DNA of 64,000 nt from Syntrophales bacterium (GTDB lineage Bacteria > Desulfobacterota > Syntrophia > Syntrophales > UBA8958). The position numbers and the translations under genes were made by a program. Position 1 is the first letter of the stretch. Each line of letters begins with the position of its first letter. Where the stretch lies: positions 88,212 to 152,211 of the forward strand of contig JAOAFE010000002.1 in assembly GCA_026416455.1 (NCBI GenBank). Reading direction: 5' to 3'. Shown here piece by piece: positions 27,101 through 36,162 of the stretch. The notes beneath the pieces are model-generated. The model searched no databases. It was not told where the DNA came from and worked only from the letters and a program-made list of their open reading frames with translations.

Positions 27101-27799
27101 ATGAAGGCAAAAAATACCCGCCCTTTTGAGCTGAAGTTGGGAAAAATGGCCATTGTCCTGACCATTATGGGTTTTTCCGTGCTCGTTTTCTTGAGTTTTC
27201 TCTTGGGGGTAAAGGTGGGCATGAATATAGAGACTTACCCGAAGGAAATCGCCTGGGGAATACCGGCCAAAGTTGTGCGATTACTAGGTCTACCTAGGTC
27301 ACCCGGTAAAGTAGAGGTGCCCCCTATTGTACCTGCTCCGTCCGTTCCAACGGAGTCGGAATCGCCACCTACTGCCCGCGAGGTGCCGTCACCTACCGCT
27401 GAGCCGGTAAAATCGGCCATATCTCCTAGCACGGAGATAGGAAAAACGGCGCTTGAGGCCCCTCCCGCGCCGGGTGCGCCTGTGGTGAGTGAAGAGCCAG
27501 TTAAATCGGCGGAACCCCCTCTTCCTAAGACGGGTAAAGCGGCTCCCGAGGGGGTGTTTATAGTGCAAGTCGGGTCTTTCAAAGACGAAAGAAAGGCCCG
27601 AGAGGTAAGCGGAAAGATAAAAAGCCTGGGGTTTCAATCCCGCATCCGTACAGTAGATATCACAGGTAAAGGCCGATGGCATCAGGTTACGATTGAGAGA
27701 TTTACGAGCAAGGCCGAGGCGGAGAAAGCGATGGAAAAGGTGATGGCCCAGATCAAGGGGTTAGATTGCGTCATCAGAAGGGTAGACAGGGGACAGTAA
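27101..27799 (+). CDS. SPOR-domain membrane protein
   Basis: 232 aa. One N-terminal membrane helix (about 16-40, IVLTIMGFSVLVFLSFLLG), a Pro/Ala/Glu-rich periplasmic linker (about 70-145) with the repeated unit PVKSAxxPxxxxGK, and a C-terminal SPOR domain (about 150-228, FIVQVGSFKDERKARE...) that binds denuded septal peptidoglycan. Likely a cell-division or envelope protein. The argS-SPOR-ffh arrangement suggests one transcript. Confidence 0.88.
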   Translation: MKAKNTRPFELKLGKMAIVLTIMGFSVLVFLSFLLGVKVGMNIETYPKEIAWGIPAKVVRLLGLPRSPGKVEVPPIVPAPSVPTESESPPTAREVPSPTAEPVKSAISPSTEIGKTALEAPPAPGAPVVSEEPVKSAEPPLPKTGKAAPEGVFIVQVGSFKDERKAREVSGKIKSLGFQSRIRTVDITGKGRWHQVTIERFTSKAEAEKAMEKVMAQIKGLDCVIRRVDRGQ

Positions 27800-27802
27800 G
27801 AA

Positions 27803-29137
27803 ATGTTCGAGACATTGACTGAAAAATTGGACAACATTTTTAAGAAACTAAGAGGCCGCGGGAGATTGGATGAGGAGCAAGTAAACGAGGCCCTACGAGA
27901 AATAAGAATGGCCCTCCTGGAGGCAGATGTTAATTTTAAAGTGGTTAAAGACTTCATTGAGGATGTGCGGAAAAAGGCTGTGGGTCAAGAAATTCTAGAT
28001 AGCATCGCTCCAGGGCAGCAAGTGGTGAAAATCGTTTACGATAGGTTGGTTGAGCTCATGGGTGGAACCACGAGTTTTATCCGTTTTGGAAACCGCATTC
28101 CTGCCCCGATTATGTTGGTGGGGTTGCAAGGTAGCGGGAAGACGACGACGGCCATAAAACTAGCCCTCCACCTGGCAAAACAACAAAAGAGAGTAGCAGT
28201 AACCTCTGTAGATGTCTATCGGCCGGCTGCCAGGGAACAGCTAATACAGCTGGGTAGGTCGTCGGGTGTGTATGTCGTCGAGGTAGAGGGAGGACAAGAT
28301 CCGGTGGGCATGAGTGAGAGGGCTGTTTTTGAAGCTCGCCGGCGTGGCTATGAAGTACTTATTCTCGATACGGCCGGGCGTCTTCATATCGATAACGACA
28401 TGATGGAAGAACTGAAAAGAATTAAAGACGCTATCCATCCCGCTGAGATACTGTTTGTGGCAGATGCTATGACGGGACAGGAAGCGGTGAACGTCGCTGC
28501 CCGTTTTGATGAATTACTGGCTATTGATGGGGTCATTATGACGAAGCTGGACGGAGATGCTCGGGGTGGTGCGGCTCTTTCCCTCCGAGCGGTGATAGAT
28601 AAACCGATCAAATTCGTTGGCGTAGGGGAGAAAACGGATGCCTTGGAGGTCTTTCATCCTGAGCGCATGGCCTCACGCATCCTGGGAATGGGTGACATCG
28701 TATCGTTGGTGGAGAAGGCCCAAGCCCACGTGGATGAGAAAAAAGCACGGGAGCTTGAGCAAAAGATACGGAAACAGGAGTTCACCTTGGAAGACTATCG
28801 TGAACAGCTCCTTCAAATAAGGAAAATGGGTTCCTTGCGGGAACTCCTGGGTATGATTCCCGGTTTTGGTCGGATCAAGGCAATGGGCAATCTAGACCTG
28901 GACGAGCGAGAGCTGGTAAAAATTACTGCGATTATAGATTCTATGACGCGCAAGGAGCGCTTGAATTACCATATAATAGACGGCGAGAGGAGGAGAAGGA
29001 TAGCAAAAGGAAGCGGAACCACCGTTCAAGACGTAAATCGCGTACTTAGGAGTTACGAAGAGCTGAGGAAGATGATGAAAAAGCTCTCGACGAAAGAAGG
29101 CAAGAAGGCATTAAAGAGGCACAAATTTCCCTTTTAA
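27803..29137 (+). CDS. ffh: signal recognition particle GTPase Ffh
   Basis: 444 aa SRP54. N domain 1-90, G domain with P-loop GLQGSGKTTT at 107-116, DVYRPAAREQL, DTAGRLHID, TKLDGDARGG and GVGEKTDALEVF, then a Met-rich M domain from about 300 (IRKMGSL..., GMIPGFG, SMTRKER). Targets membrane proteins with 4.5S RNA, not seen in this window. It heads the ribosomal-protein/tRNA-modification block. Confidence 0.97.
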   Translation: MFETLTEKLDNIFKKLRGRGRLDEEQVNEALREIRMALLEADVNFKVVKDFIEDVRKKAVGQEILDSIAPGQQVVKIVYDRLVELMGGTTSFIRFGNRIPAPIMLVGLQGSGKTTTAIKLALHLAKQQKRVAVTSVDVYRPAAREQLIQLGRSSGVYVVEVEGGQDPVGMSERAVFEARRRGYEVLILDTAGRLHIDNDMMEELKRIKDAIHPAEILFVADAMTGQEAVNVAARFDELLAIDGVIMTKLDGDARGGAALSLRAVIDKPIKFVGVGEKTDALEVFHPERMASRILGMGDIVSLVEKAQAHVDEKKARELEQKIRKQEFTLEDYREQLLQIRKMGSLRELLGMIPGFGRIKAMGNLDLDERELVKITAIIDSMTRKERLNYHIIDGERRRRIAKGSGTTVQDVNRVLRSYEELRKMMKKLSTKEGKKALKRHKFPF

Positions 29138-29211
29138 AGAAAAACGCTTTGTGTTATAAGTAAACTTTACGCAAGTTGAACATGACTTTTAGGAGGTGGT
29201 AAGAGGCGGAG

Positions 29212-29460
29212 ATGGCTGTTAAAATTAGACTTACGAGAATGGGGGGGCACAAGAGGCCATTTTATAGGCTTATTGTAGCCGATTCCCGTGCGCCCCGGGA
29301 TGGACGCGCCTTAGAAGTGGTTGGGCATTACGATCCCCAGAAGGATATGGAGGAGGTAGTAATTAAAGAGGAACGCATTCGGGAGTGGCTCGCTAAGGGA
29401 GCACGTCCTACGCCCATCGTTTCTCAGATTTTGGAAAAGAAAGGTCTAAGGGTTAATTAA
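29212..29460 (+). CDS. rpsP: 30S ribosomal protein S16
   Basis: 82 aa, normal length. Seen: [30 protein letters not shown] at the start and the [17 protein letters not shown] tail. A strong AGGAGGTGG ribosome site lies about 14 bases upstream. Standard ffh-rpsP-rimM-trmD-rplS order with khpA inserted, as in many bacteria. Confidence 0.98.
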   Translation: MAVKIRLTRMGGHKRPFYRLIVADSRAPRDGRALEVVGHYDPQKDMEEVVIKEERIREWLAKGARPTPIVSQILEKKGLRVN

Positions 29461-29504
29461 TATAATTTTACCTTGCGAAAAAAAATCCAGCGGAGGTGGT
29501 AGCG

Positions 29505-29735
29505 ATGAAGGATCTAATCAAATACATAGCCCAGGCTTTGGTGGACCATCCAGAACAGGTGGAAGTTTCGGAAGTGGTCGGCGAGCAGACATCGGTCATC
29601 GAGTTGAGAGTGGCAAAAGAGGATTTGGGGAAAGTAATAGGTAAACAAGGTAAAACGGCGAAGGCCATGCGAACCATTTTGAGCGCCGCCTCAACCAAGG
29701 TTCGCAAGAGGACCGTTCTGGAAATCATCGAGTAG
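29505..29735 (+). CDS. khpA: KH-domain RNA-binding protein KhpA
   Basis: 76 aa with a single type II KH fold; the [15 protein letters not shown] loop contains GxxG. KhpA proteins bind RNA with KhpB and affect cell division and translation. The start is put at the ATG at 29505, eight bases after GGAGG; a GTG at 29496 overlaps that ribosome site. rimM begins directly after its stop. Confidence 0.93.
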   Translation: MKDLIKYIAQALVDHPEQVEVSEVVGEQTSVIELRVAKEDLGKVIGKQGKTAKAMRTILSAASTKVRKRTVLEIIE

Positions 29736-30245
29736 TTGGAAGGGTTCTTTGAAATAGGAAGAATCGTCAAGCCCCATGGACTCCGGGGCCGCCTGAAGGT
29801 AAGATCCTATCTATTGGAACCGGAGAAGATCTTGCCCCGCGTTCGGGAAGTGGTCCTCTCCCGCGCAGGTGAGTGGCAGGGTGTGTACGGCCTGAAGGAG
29901 TGGCATCGGCAGGGCAACTTCGTCGTTCTGGAAATAGAAAAAATAGTTGATATCGAGGCGGCAAAAGCCCTGGTGGGATGTCTCGTCTGGGGTGAGAGGG
30001 AATATCTCGAGCCGCTCCCGGAAGGGGAGTATTACTGGTGTGAGCTAATAGGCATGGAAGTGGTGACCGAGGAGGGGGAGGCAATCGGTCTCCTAAGGGC
30101 TGTTTTGCCTACGGGCAGTAATGATGTCTATGTGTGCACCTCGGAGACGGGCGAAATCCTCATTCCAGCCATAGCCGATTGCATCCGCGAGGTAGATCGA
30201 ACGAGTAGGCGAATGGTGGTACGTCTCCTTCCAGGGCTAAGATGA
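29736..30245 (+). CDS. rimM: 16S rRNA processing protein RimM
   Basis: 169 aa ribosome maturation factor for the 30S head. N-terminal RimM barrel ([17 protein letters not shown]) and C-terminal PRC-barrel ([20 protein letters not shown]...GSNDVYV...LIPAI...). TTG start immediately after the khpA TAG, 4-base overlap with trmD. Confidence 0.95.
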   Translation: MEGFFEIGRIVKPHGLRGRLKVRSYLLEPEKILPRVREVVLSRAGEWQGVYGLKEWHRQGNFVVLEIEKIVDIEAAKALVGCLVWGEREYLEPLPEGEYYWCELIGMEVVTEEGEAIGLLRAVLPTGSNDVYVCTSETGEILIPAIADCIREVDRTSRRMVVRLLPGLR

Positions 30246-31000
30246 TGGGTATTATTTTTGACATCCTCACGATTTTTCCCGGGATGTTTGACTCGCCTTT
30301 TGGGCATAGTTTGATTAAAAAGGCGCAGGAACGACGTCTCGTGGAAATTCGCATCCACGATATCAGGGCGTATGCGACGGACAATCAACGCATGACCGAT
30401 GACTATCCTTACGGTGGGGGTAGTGGCATGGTCATGAAGGTTGAGCCCGTCGACCGCGCGTTAGAGGCCCTGAATCTTCCGGCCGAGGGGGAAGTTATAC
30501 TTCTTACTCCCCAGGGAGAGAGGTTCAACCAGGACTTGGCCCATAAACTCGCCGGCGTGCCGCGCATCGTCCTCATCTGTGGTCACTACGAAGGGGTAGA
30601 TGAGAGGGTGAGGGAACATTTGGCCACGCGAGAAATCTCAATAGGTGACTATATTCTTACGGGTGGAGAGTTGGCCGCCATGGTGATTGTGGATGCGGTT
30701 GCGAGATTAATTCCAGGTGTGGTGGGGAACCCTGATTCCATAAGGGATGATTCGTTTTCCGGTGGACTCCTGGAATACCCACAGTATACGCGCCCCGTCG
30801 AATATCGAGGTTGGCGAGTGCCGGAGGTGCTACTGTCCGGTCATCATGAAGAAATAAGGCGCTGGCGGAGGAAGGAATCCCTCAGAAGGACTTATCTGAG
30901 GCGTCCAGACATGCTTAAAGGCGTTGAGTTGAGTGAGGAGGATGTCAATTGGCTCAAAGCTCTCGGGTGGAGTCCAGAGGAGAATTCGCGATTGCCCTGA
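30242..31000 (+). CDS. trmD: tRNA (guanine37-N1)-methyltransferase
   Basis: 252 aa SPOUT enzyme with the deep trefoil knot. Seen: [68 protein letters not shown] and the flexible linker [16 protein letters not shown]. Prevents +1 frameshifting. The next gene starts within its last 52 bases. Confidence 0.97.
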   Translation: MMGIIFDILTIFPGMFDSPFGHSLIKKAQERRLVEIRIHDIRAYATDNQRMTDDYPYGGGSGMVMKVEPVDRALEALNLPAEGEVILLTPQGERFNQDLAHKLAGVPRIVLICGHYEGVDERVREHLATREISIGDYILTGGELAAMVIVDAVARLIPGVVGNPDSIRDDSFSGGLLEYPQYTRPVEYRGWRVPEVLLSGHHEEIRRWRRKESLRRTYLRRPDMLKGVELSEEDVNWLKALGWSPEENSRLP

Positions 31001-31530
31001 TTCACTACCCTGTCTATAACCGAAAGGGTGAAATCTGCACCACATCCGTGGTAAATGTTGACATTCACGATCTATCGAGGCTAGGCCGAACATACGGGGC
31101 AATCAGATTTTATGTCGTGACTCCTCTTGAGGCTCAAAGAGAGCTCGTGCTGAAACTTATGAGGCACTGGACAGAAGGGTATGGGGCACGATTTAATCCT
31201 TCTCGAGCCGAGGCCCTGCTTCTGGTAGAAGTAAAGCCCGGACTTGATGATTGTGTGGAACACTTGGAAAGTATTACGGGGGCGCGGCCTTATATTTGTG
31301 TGACTGGTGCCGGCCTGAAGGACGATGTCGTTTCCTATGAGGAGATGAAAGAGATGTTAAAAAGAGGGAAGGCCCCCTTTTTGCTCGTTTTCGGTACCGG
31401 TTGGGGGTTGGCGGATGAGGTTGTAAGAAAGGCCCACTACCGTCTTGCCCCAGTGGAGGGGGTAAAAGGCTTTAATCACCTATCCGTCAGGTGCGCGGCC
31501 GCGATCATCCTCGATCGGTTGTTTAAGTAA
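30949..31530 (+). CDS. SPOUT-type RNA methyltransferase (Methyltrn_RNA_4 family)
   Basis: 193 aa, close in pattern to the Thermotoga TM1570 group (PF09936), knotted SAM-dependent methyltransferases beside trmD whose RNA target is undetermined. Seen: [54 protein letters not shown] (SAM loop) and [17 protein letters not shown]. The TTG at 30949 has AGGAGG seven bases upstream, giving a 52-base overlap with trmD; GTG at 30967 is an alternative. Confidence 0.85.
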   Translation: MAQSSRVESRGEFAIALIHYPVYNRKGEICTTSVVNVDIHDLSRLGRTYGAIRFYVVTPLEAQRELVLKLMRHWTEGYGARFNPSRAEALLLVEVKPGLDDCVEHLESITGARPYICVTGAGLKDDVVSYEEMKEMLKRGKAPFLLVFGTGWGLADEVVRKAHYRLAPVEGVKGFNHLSVRCAAAIILDRLFK

Positions 31531-31551
31531 AAAACATGAGGAGTTAGTACC

Positions 31552-31902
31552 ATGTCAGACATAATGGAAGTGATTGAAAAAGAAAACATGAGAACTGACA
31601 TTCCCCCCTTTAAGGCGGGAGATAATGTGAAGGTGTATGTACGCATTATCGAGGGTCAAAAGCAGAGAATTCAGGTCTTCGAAGGGGTTGTGATTCGTCG
31701 GACCAAAGGATTAAACCGGGCCAGTTTTACCGTTCGTAAGATTTCTTACGGTGTTGGGGTCGAAAGGACCTTTCCCCTCCATTCCCCAGTTATTGAAAGG
31801 ATTGAAGTGGTAAGTCGAGGCGCCGTCCGGCGGTCGCGTTTATACTATCTTAGGGGTTTGAGAGGTAAAAAGGCAAGGATCAAGGAAGAGGGTAAGATCT
31901 GA
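31552..31902 (+). CDS. rplS: 50S ribosomal protein L19
   Basis: 116 aa, full length. Seen: [37 protein letters not shown] and [11 protein letters not shown] / [25 protein letters not shown] upstream of the ATG. Located at the 30S-50S interface; standard end of the trmD operon. Confidence 0.98.
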   Translation: MSDIMEVIEKENMRTDIPPFKAGDNVKVYVRIIEGQKQRIQVFEGVVIRRTKGLNRASFTVRKISYGVGVERTFPLHSPVIERIEVVSRGAVRRSRLYYLRGLRGKKARIKEEGKI

Positions 31903-31959
31903 AGGCATTTGAGGGATAGAAAGTAGGCCCTTCCGACCCAAGTAAGGGACGTAGAGGCA

Positions 31960-32583
31960 TTGGAATTAACCTTTTACGAAGCGTATCTTAACCGAGAAGG
32001 CTTCATCCATGTGGCTGGAGTGGACGAGGCGGGACGAGGCCCTTTGGCAGGGCCGGTAGTAGCGGCGGCCGTCATTCTCCCTGTTGGGTATTTCCATCCG
32101 GAGATTAGGGATTCCAAGCAATTAAATCGGAAAAAGAGGGAGGTTCTCTATCAAATAATCCATCAAGAGGCCGTTGCCGTAGGGGTGGGGGTAGTGGAAC
32201 CTTCCATCATTGACCGAGTCAATGTTCTCAAAGCCACCCTGATGGCCATGAGTGAAGCGGTTTACGGTCTTGAGGTGAAACCTGACTATCTACTCGTCGA
32301 CGGCAATATTCGTATCCCTTGTCCCCTGCCTCAGAAGGCGATCGTAAAAGGTGATAGGTTGAGCATCTCGATTGCAGCCGCCTCGATTGTGGCCAAGGTT
32401 TCCCGAGATTGGATCATGGAGATATACGACCGACAGTATCCCCACTACCTTTTCGGACGCCATAAGGGTTACGGGACGAAAGAACATTGGGAGGCCATAG
32501 AAAAATACGGCCTCTGTAAAATTCACCGTCGGTCATTCTGCCAGAAAGGGGCCGACGAGTTGCCAAAACTTCCTTTCGAATGA
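31960..32583 (+). CDS. rnhB: ribonuclease HII
   Basis: 207 aa endonuclease cutting RNA in RNA-DNA hybrids. Catalytic DEAGRG at 22-27, later Asp in LLVDGN and SIAAASIVAKVSRD, and the C-terminal HKGYGTKEHWEAIEKYG block. TTG start, chosen because conserved residues begin soon after; only a weak GAGG lies upstream. ATGA overlap with the next gene. Confidence 0.96.
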   Translation: MELTFYEAYLNREGFIHVAGVDEAGRGPLAGPVVAAAVILPVGYFHPEIRDSKQLNRKKREVLYQIIHQEAVAVGVGVVEPSIIDRVNVLKATLMAMSEAVYGLEVKPDYLLVDGNIRIPCPLPQKAIVKGDRLSISIAAASIVAKVSRDWIMEIYDRQYPHYLFGRHKGYGTKEHWEAIEKYGLCKIHRRSFCQKGADELPKLPFE

Positions 32584-32957
32584 CATCAGAAAAGAGGACA
32601 TCCAGAAAAGGGTTCCAGGGAGAGGAAACGGCGGCAAAATTTTTGAGAGAAAAGGGACTAAAAGTATTAGAGCGGAACTATCGGTGTCCCTTAGGTGAAT
32701 TGGATATTATCGCTCGAGAGGGGCAAACGATTGTTTTTATAGAAGTAAAATCCAGATGTTCGGACCGGTTCGGTCTCCCTATCGAAGGGGTCGACGAGAG
32801 GAAATGTAGGCGATTATCTCGCCTGGCCCTGTATTATCTGAAAGAAAAGGGTTGGGAAGGGTGTAAAGCTCGTTTTGATGTGATAGGCATCATGATGGGT
32901 AATGAGGGAAAAGTGGAGATCGATTGGGTCCGAGATGCTTTTGATTTTCGATCGTAG
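32580..32957 (+). CDS. YraN/UPF0102 family nuclease-like protein
   Basis: 125 aa with the restriction-endonuclease-like core of UPF0102: GFQGEETAAKFLREKG, ERNYRCPLGELDIIAREG and FIEVKSR, i.e. the E...D...ExK catalytic pattern. Function is unproven. Its place behind rnhB is the common arrangement for this family. Confidence 0.9.
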   Translation: MTSEKRTSRKGFQGEETAAKFLREKGLKVLERNYRCPLGELDIIAREGQTIVFIEVKSRCSDRFGLPIEGVDERKCRRLSRLALYYLKEKGWEGCKARFDVIGIMMGNEGKVEIDWVRDAFDFRS

Positions 32958-32973
32958 TGGCAGGGGGTGCGAA

Positions 32974-33843
32974 GTGAAAGAAAGAAAAAAGGATGACATT
33001 GCCGGTGGGCAGGCCCTCATTGAAGGGGTAATGATGAGGCAGGAAAATAGGATTGCCTCGGCCGTAAGGGCGCCCAGTGGCGACATCATCATCCAGGAGG
33101 AAAATTATACATCGTTAACTAAGAGGTATCGGCTATTGGGATTGATGTTCATTCGGGGTTTTGTGACGCTCATGGAGATGATGTGGGTGGGAATGAAGGC
33201 CCTTATGTTTTCGGCAGAAATCGCCCTTTCAGAAGAGAAAAAAAAACCTTCCCGTTGGGAACTTCCTCTTTCCCTCGCCATGAGTATCCTCTTGGTCATC
33301 GTTTTTTTTGTGGCTGTCCCGGCTTATTTTTTCACCCTTCTTAAGGCACACGTAGGTAGCATCCTTCTTCTCAATTTCATAGAAGGCGTCATTCGACTTA
33401 CCATTTTCCTTCTTTTCCTTCTTTCCACCCTCTTCATGGCCGATATGAGAAGGGTTTTCATGTACCACGGGGCTGAACATAAGACGGTCTTCGCTTGGGA
33501 AGCTGGAGAGGAGCTAACAGTTGAGAATGTGAGAAGATACCCTACTCGACACCCACGTTGCGGCACAAGTTTCATTCTCATCGTTATGGTCGTCTCAATA
33601 TTGGTTTTCTCCCTTTTGGGGCGCCCCGATTTTCTTACGCGGGTGATTTTAAAGCTGACGCTACTCCCTTTGATATCCGGCATCTCTTATGAGATCATCC
33701 GTTTTACGGGAAGGTACCAAAACTGGGCATGGGTAAAGTGGCTTAGTTGGCCAGGACTATGGCTTCAACATATCACAACCCGAGAGCCAACGGATGATCA
33801 AATAGAGGTAGCCATAAAGGCAATGAGAAAAGTGATCAATTAG
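32974..33843 (+). CDS. DUF1385 membrane protein
   Basis: 289 aa. The opening GGQALIEGVMMR and the central MYHGAEHKTVFAWEAGEELTVENVRRYPTRHPRCGTSF are the DUF1385 signature, with four or five hydrophobic helices around them. In Gram-positives members are linked to metal-dependent processes; function here unknown. The GTG at 32974 follows GGGGG and lies just past the previous stop; an upstream ATG at 32902 falls inside yraN. Its stop overlaps the convergent lipoprotein gene by 4 bases. Confidence 0.88.
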   Translation: MKERKKDDIAGGQALIEGVMMRQENRIASAVRAPSGDIIIQEENYTSLTKRYRLLGLMFIRGFVTLMEMMWVGMKALMFSAEIALSEEKKKPSRWELPLSLAMSILLVIVFFVAVPAYFFTLLKAHVGSILLLNFIEGVIRLTIFLLFLLSTLFMADMRRVFMYHGAEHKTVFAWEAGEELTVENVRRYPTRHPRCGTSFILIVMVVSILVFSLLGRPDFLTRVILKLTLLPLISGISYEIIRFTGRYQNWAWVKWLSWPGLWLQHITTREPTDDQIEVAIKAMRKVIN

Positions 33844-34475
33844 CGATATAAACGCTCATGTATGACTTTTTCTAAATCTTTCGTCACTTCTCGGCTCAAT
33901 CTCTCGAGCACGACACTCATTCCCCTTGCGAGTTCCGAGGGAGTGCGCGATGAGAGTTTATCTTCCCCTCCATAGGCCTTTTGCAGGACGATACGTTTGA
34001 TCGGGTCTCTTTCGTCCGTGTCGATCAGGATGAGATGAAGGGAAAGACGGGCAAAGGAAACCCCTTCTCGCTCCTCTCCGAGAAATTCCATTATCCTTCC
34101 TTCTAAGACGAATCTCCCGTTTTCCATATCTTCTCGGGATAGGACGATGAGTGATGGCAGGGCTTGTTTTAAATCCCTGAGGAATAGATGTTCTACCATG
34201 ACGTTGGGTGGCGCCAACCAGCGTTGGCGTCGAAGGATTTCCCTACTGTAAGGTCTGTTTTGCCACACCATTTCCGGATGGGTAAAGGGGGTCAGGGATG
34301 AAATGAATTCCAGTTTCAATGTTGTTTTTTTATCCCATTTTTTTATCATGGGTGGTGTTGGATAATCGATTGCGTGATATTGGGTCACGGCCGAGGGAGG
34401 TGGGGAGGAAGTAAAACATCCGTAAAGGAAAAAAACAGCCAATATAATGGAGAAGAACTTATTTTTTATCATCAT
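33840..34475 (-). CDS. PqiC-like ABC transport auxiliary lipoprotein
   Basis: 211 aa. Lipoprotein signal with lipobox FLYGC near residue 20, then an ABC_trans_aux fold (QYHAIDYPTPP..., VLEGRIMEFLGEE..., SSRTPSELARGMSVVLERLSREV). Such PqiC-type proteins partner MCE lipid transporters at the outer membrane. The start is put at the ATG at 34475, seven bases after GGGAG. It replaces an MlaC-type carrier, which is absent from this operon. Confidence 0.82.
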   Translation of the reverse strand: MMIKNKFFSIILAVFFLYGCFTSSPPPSAVTQYHAIDYPTPPMIKKWDKKTTLKLEFISSLTPFTHPEMVWQNRPYSREILRRQRWLAPPNVMVEHLFLRDLKQALPSLIVLSREDMENGRFVLEGRIMEFLGEEREGVSFARLSLHLILIDTDERDPIKRIVLQKAYGGEDKLSSRTPSELARGMSVVLERLSREVTKDLEKVIHERLYR

Positions 34476-34479
34476 ACCT

Positions 34480-35400
34480 TCACTCCCTTTCAATGGGTTG
34501 GCCGAACAGGAGGTCAGCGGGATTATTCTCCAGTCTCTCCAATAGTAAGCGCATCTGGTAAGAGGTTTGTTCCAAGGAACGCAAAAGCCTTTCCGCTTGT
34601 GTCCCGAGGCGTCGCCCCTGTTGATCCAGATTTTCCATTAACTTATCCGCCTTCTCTCCTTTCTCGGCAAGACGGAGCGTGTTAATCTCTTTTTGTAGAG
34701 AATCGATCAAGACTCTCACCTCTGCGAGAGTTTGACTAGCTTCGTCCAGTAGGCGATTGGTTTTTCCTAAAGATATGAAGGATTCTATTTTTTTTGCCAT
34801 TTCTTCTATGTTACGGGTGGCGCTTTCGAGATGATCGATGGTTTGAGCGAGTTTTTCATTTCGGAAAAAGCTGTTTATACCTGCCGCGGCATGCTTGAAC
34901 TCTTCCGTTAAGCCCTCGAAGTCTATAGCCTTTATTTTATTGTATATCTCCGCCACCCCCTGCATGATTTGTTTGATGTCCGAAGGCCTGGTGACGATGA
35001 CGGGATAGGGGGGATCGAAGGTAAGGTTGCGACCCGTCACATTTTCTCCTCCCTCTAAACGGTCGAGTTCAATAAATACAATACCGGTAATGCCAGCCGT
35101 TTTCAACTGGGCTACTATTTTCTCCTTCTCCTCCATTTTGAACCGCAACTTCATGATAACCTCCACGAGACGGTGGTCAGGAGCTACACTGATGGATACC
35201 ACTCGGCCTACTTCAACTCCCCTATATTTAACGCTTGAGTCAACCTGCAATCCTTGAACTGACTCGTCGAAATAGGATGCATAGAGGTCTCCTTTTTCGA
35301 AGTAACGAGCGGCCCCGAGCCATATTACCAATACAAGCCCTAAAAGAAGTCCGAAGGTGACAAAGAGGCCGAGCAAAAATCGAGAATATCTTTTGGTCAT
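34480..35400 (-). CDS. mlaD: MlaD/MCE-domain periplasmic lipid-binding protein
   Basis: 306 aa. Single N-terminal membrane helix (about 7-30), MCE domain (about 38-118, ASYFDESVQGLQVDSSVKYRGVEVGRV... and AGITGIVFIELD), then long amphipathic helices (about 150-295) likely to form a hexameric tube. Longer than E. coli MlaD (183 aa), nearer to the tail-bearing MCE proteins. Carries phospholipid between membranes with MlaE and MlaF. Confidence 0.9.
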   Translation of the reverse strand: MTKRYSRFLLGLFVTFGLLLGLVLVIWLGAARYFEKGDLYASYFDESVQGLQVDSSVKYRGVEVGRVVSISVAPDHRLVEVIMKLRFKMEEKEKIVAQLKTAGITGIVFIELDRLEGGENVTGRNLTFDPPYPVIVTRPSDIKQIMQGVAEIYNKIKAIDFEGLTEEFKHAAAGINSFFRNEKLAQTIDHLESATRNIEEMAKKIESFISLGKTNRLLDEASQTLAEVRVLIDSLQKEINTLRLAEKGEKADKLMENLDQQGRRLGTQAERLLRSLEQTSYQMRLLLERLENNPADLLFGQPIERE

Positions 35401-35411
35401 ATCCTTCCCCC

Positions 35412-36161
35412 TTAAGGCGATTTCCTCTGAAAGAAATTCATGACGCGGCGGTCAGCCTCAAACTCGGCCAGCTGTTTGGGTGTGCCGTAGGCAATGATCC
35501 CTTTTTCTTCGCTATGGAGTAAAATGACCTCGTGGGCCAGGCGGAAGATGAGTTCCAGATCGTGGGTAACAATTACCATCGTCGTTTCCATTCCCTTATT
35601 GATGGTGGAAATGAGATCGTAAATTTCCCTCGCCGTGACAGGATCCAATCCCGCCGTGGGTTCATCAAAAAAGAGGATGGCCGGATCCAGGGCCATTGCC
35701 CGCGCGAGGCCTGCCCTCTTCCTCATTCCACCTGACAGTTCAGCGGGATAATGATTCTCATACCCAGCAAGATTCACCATACTTAATTTGGCTCGTATGA
35801 GCTGAGCAAGAAAAAAAGGGGGTATTTTTTTTACTTCTTTCAGGGGCAAGGCGATATTCTCCGCGAGGGTCATGGAGCCGATGAGACCTCCGGACTGAAA
35901 GAGAACACCGAACCTTTTGCGGTGGGCATTTATCGTTTCATCATCGGCGGTTGCCATATCCACACCCTCGACGATAATACGCCCCACATGGGGACGCATG
36001 AGACCGATCAAATACTTAAGTAGGGTAGACTTCCCACATCCACTGCCTCCCACGATGGCAAAGATTTCCCCCCTCTTAACTTGGAAACTCACGTCACTGA
36101 GAATGACATTTTCTCCGTAGGCAGCCTGCAGGTTTTCGACGACGATTACTTCTTCCACCAT
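35412..36161 (-). CDS. mlaF: MlaF-type ABC transporter ATPase
   Basis: 249 aa. Walker A GGSGCGKSTLL near 38-48, GVLFQSGGL, signature LSGGMRKRAGLARA, Walker B ILFFDEPTAGLDP, switch THD. The SGGL and MRKRAGLARA variants are those of the Mla/Mkl subfamily. Drives MlaE; ends 11 bases before mlaD. Confidence 0.94.
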   Translation of the reverse strand: MVEEVIVVENLQAAYGENVILSDVSFQVKRGEIFAIVGGSGCGKSTLLKYLIGLMRPHVGRIIVEGVDMATADDETINAHRKRFGVLFQSGGLIGSMTLAENIALPLKEVKKIPPFFLAQLIRAKLSMVNLAGYENHYPAELSGGMRKRAGLARAMALDPAILFFDEPTAGLDPVTAREIYDLISTINKGMETTMVIVTHDLELIFRLAHEVILLHSEEKGIIAYGTPKQLAEFEADRRVMNFFQRKSP

Positions 36162-36162
36162 C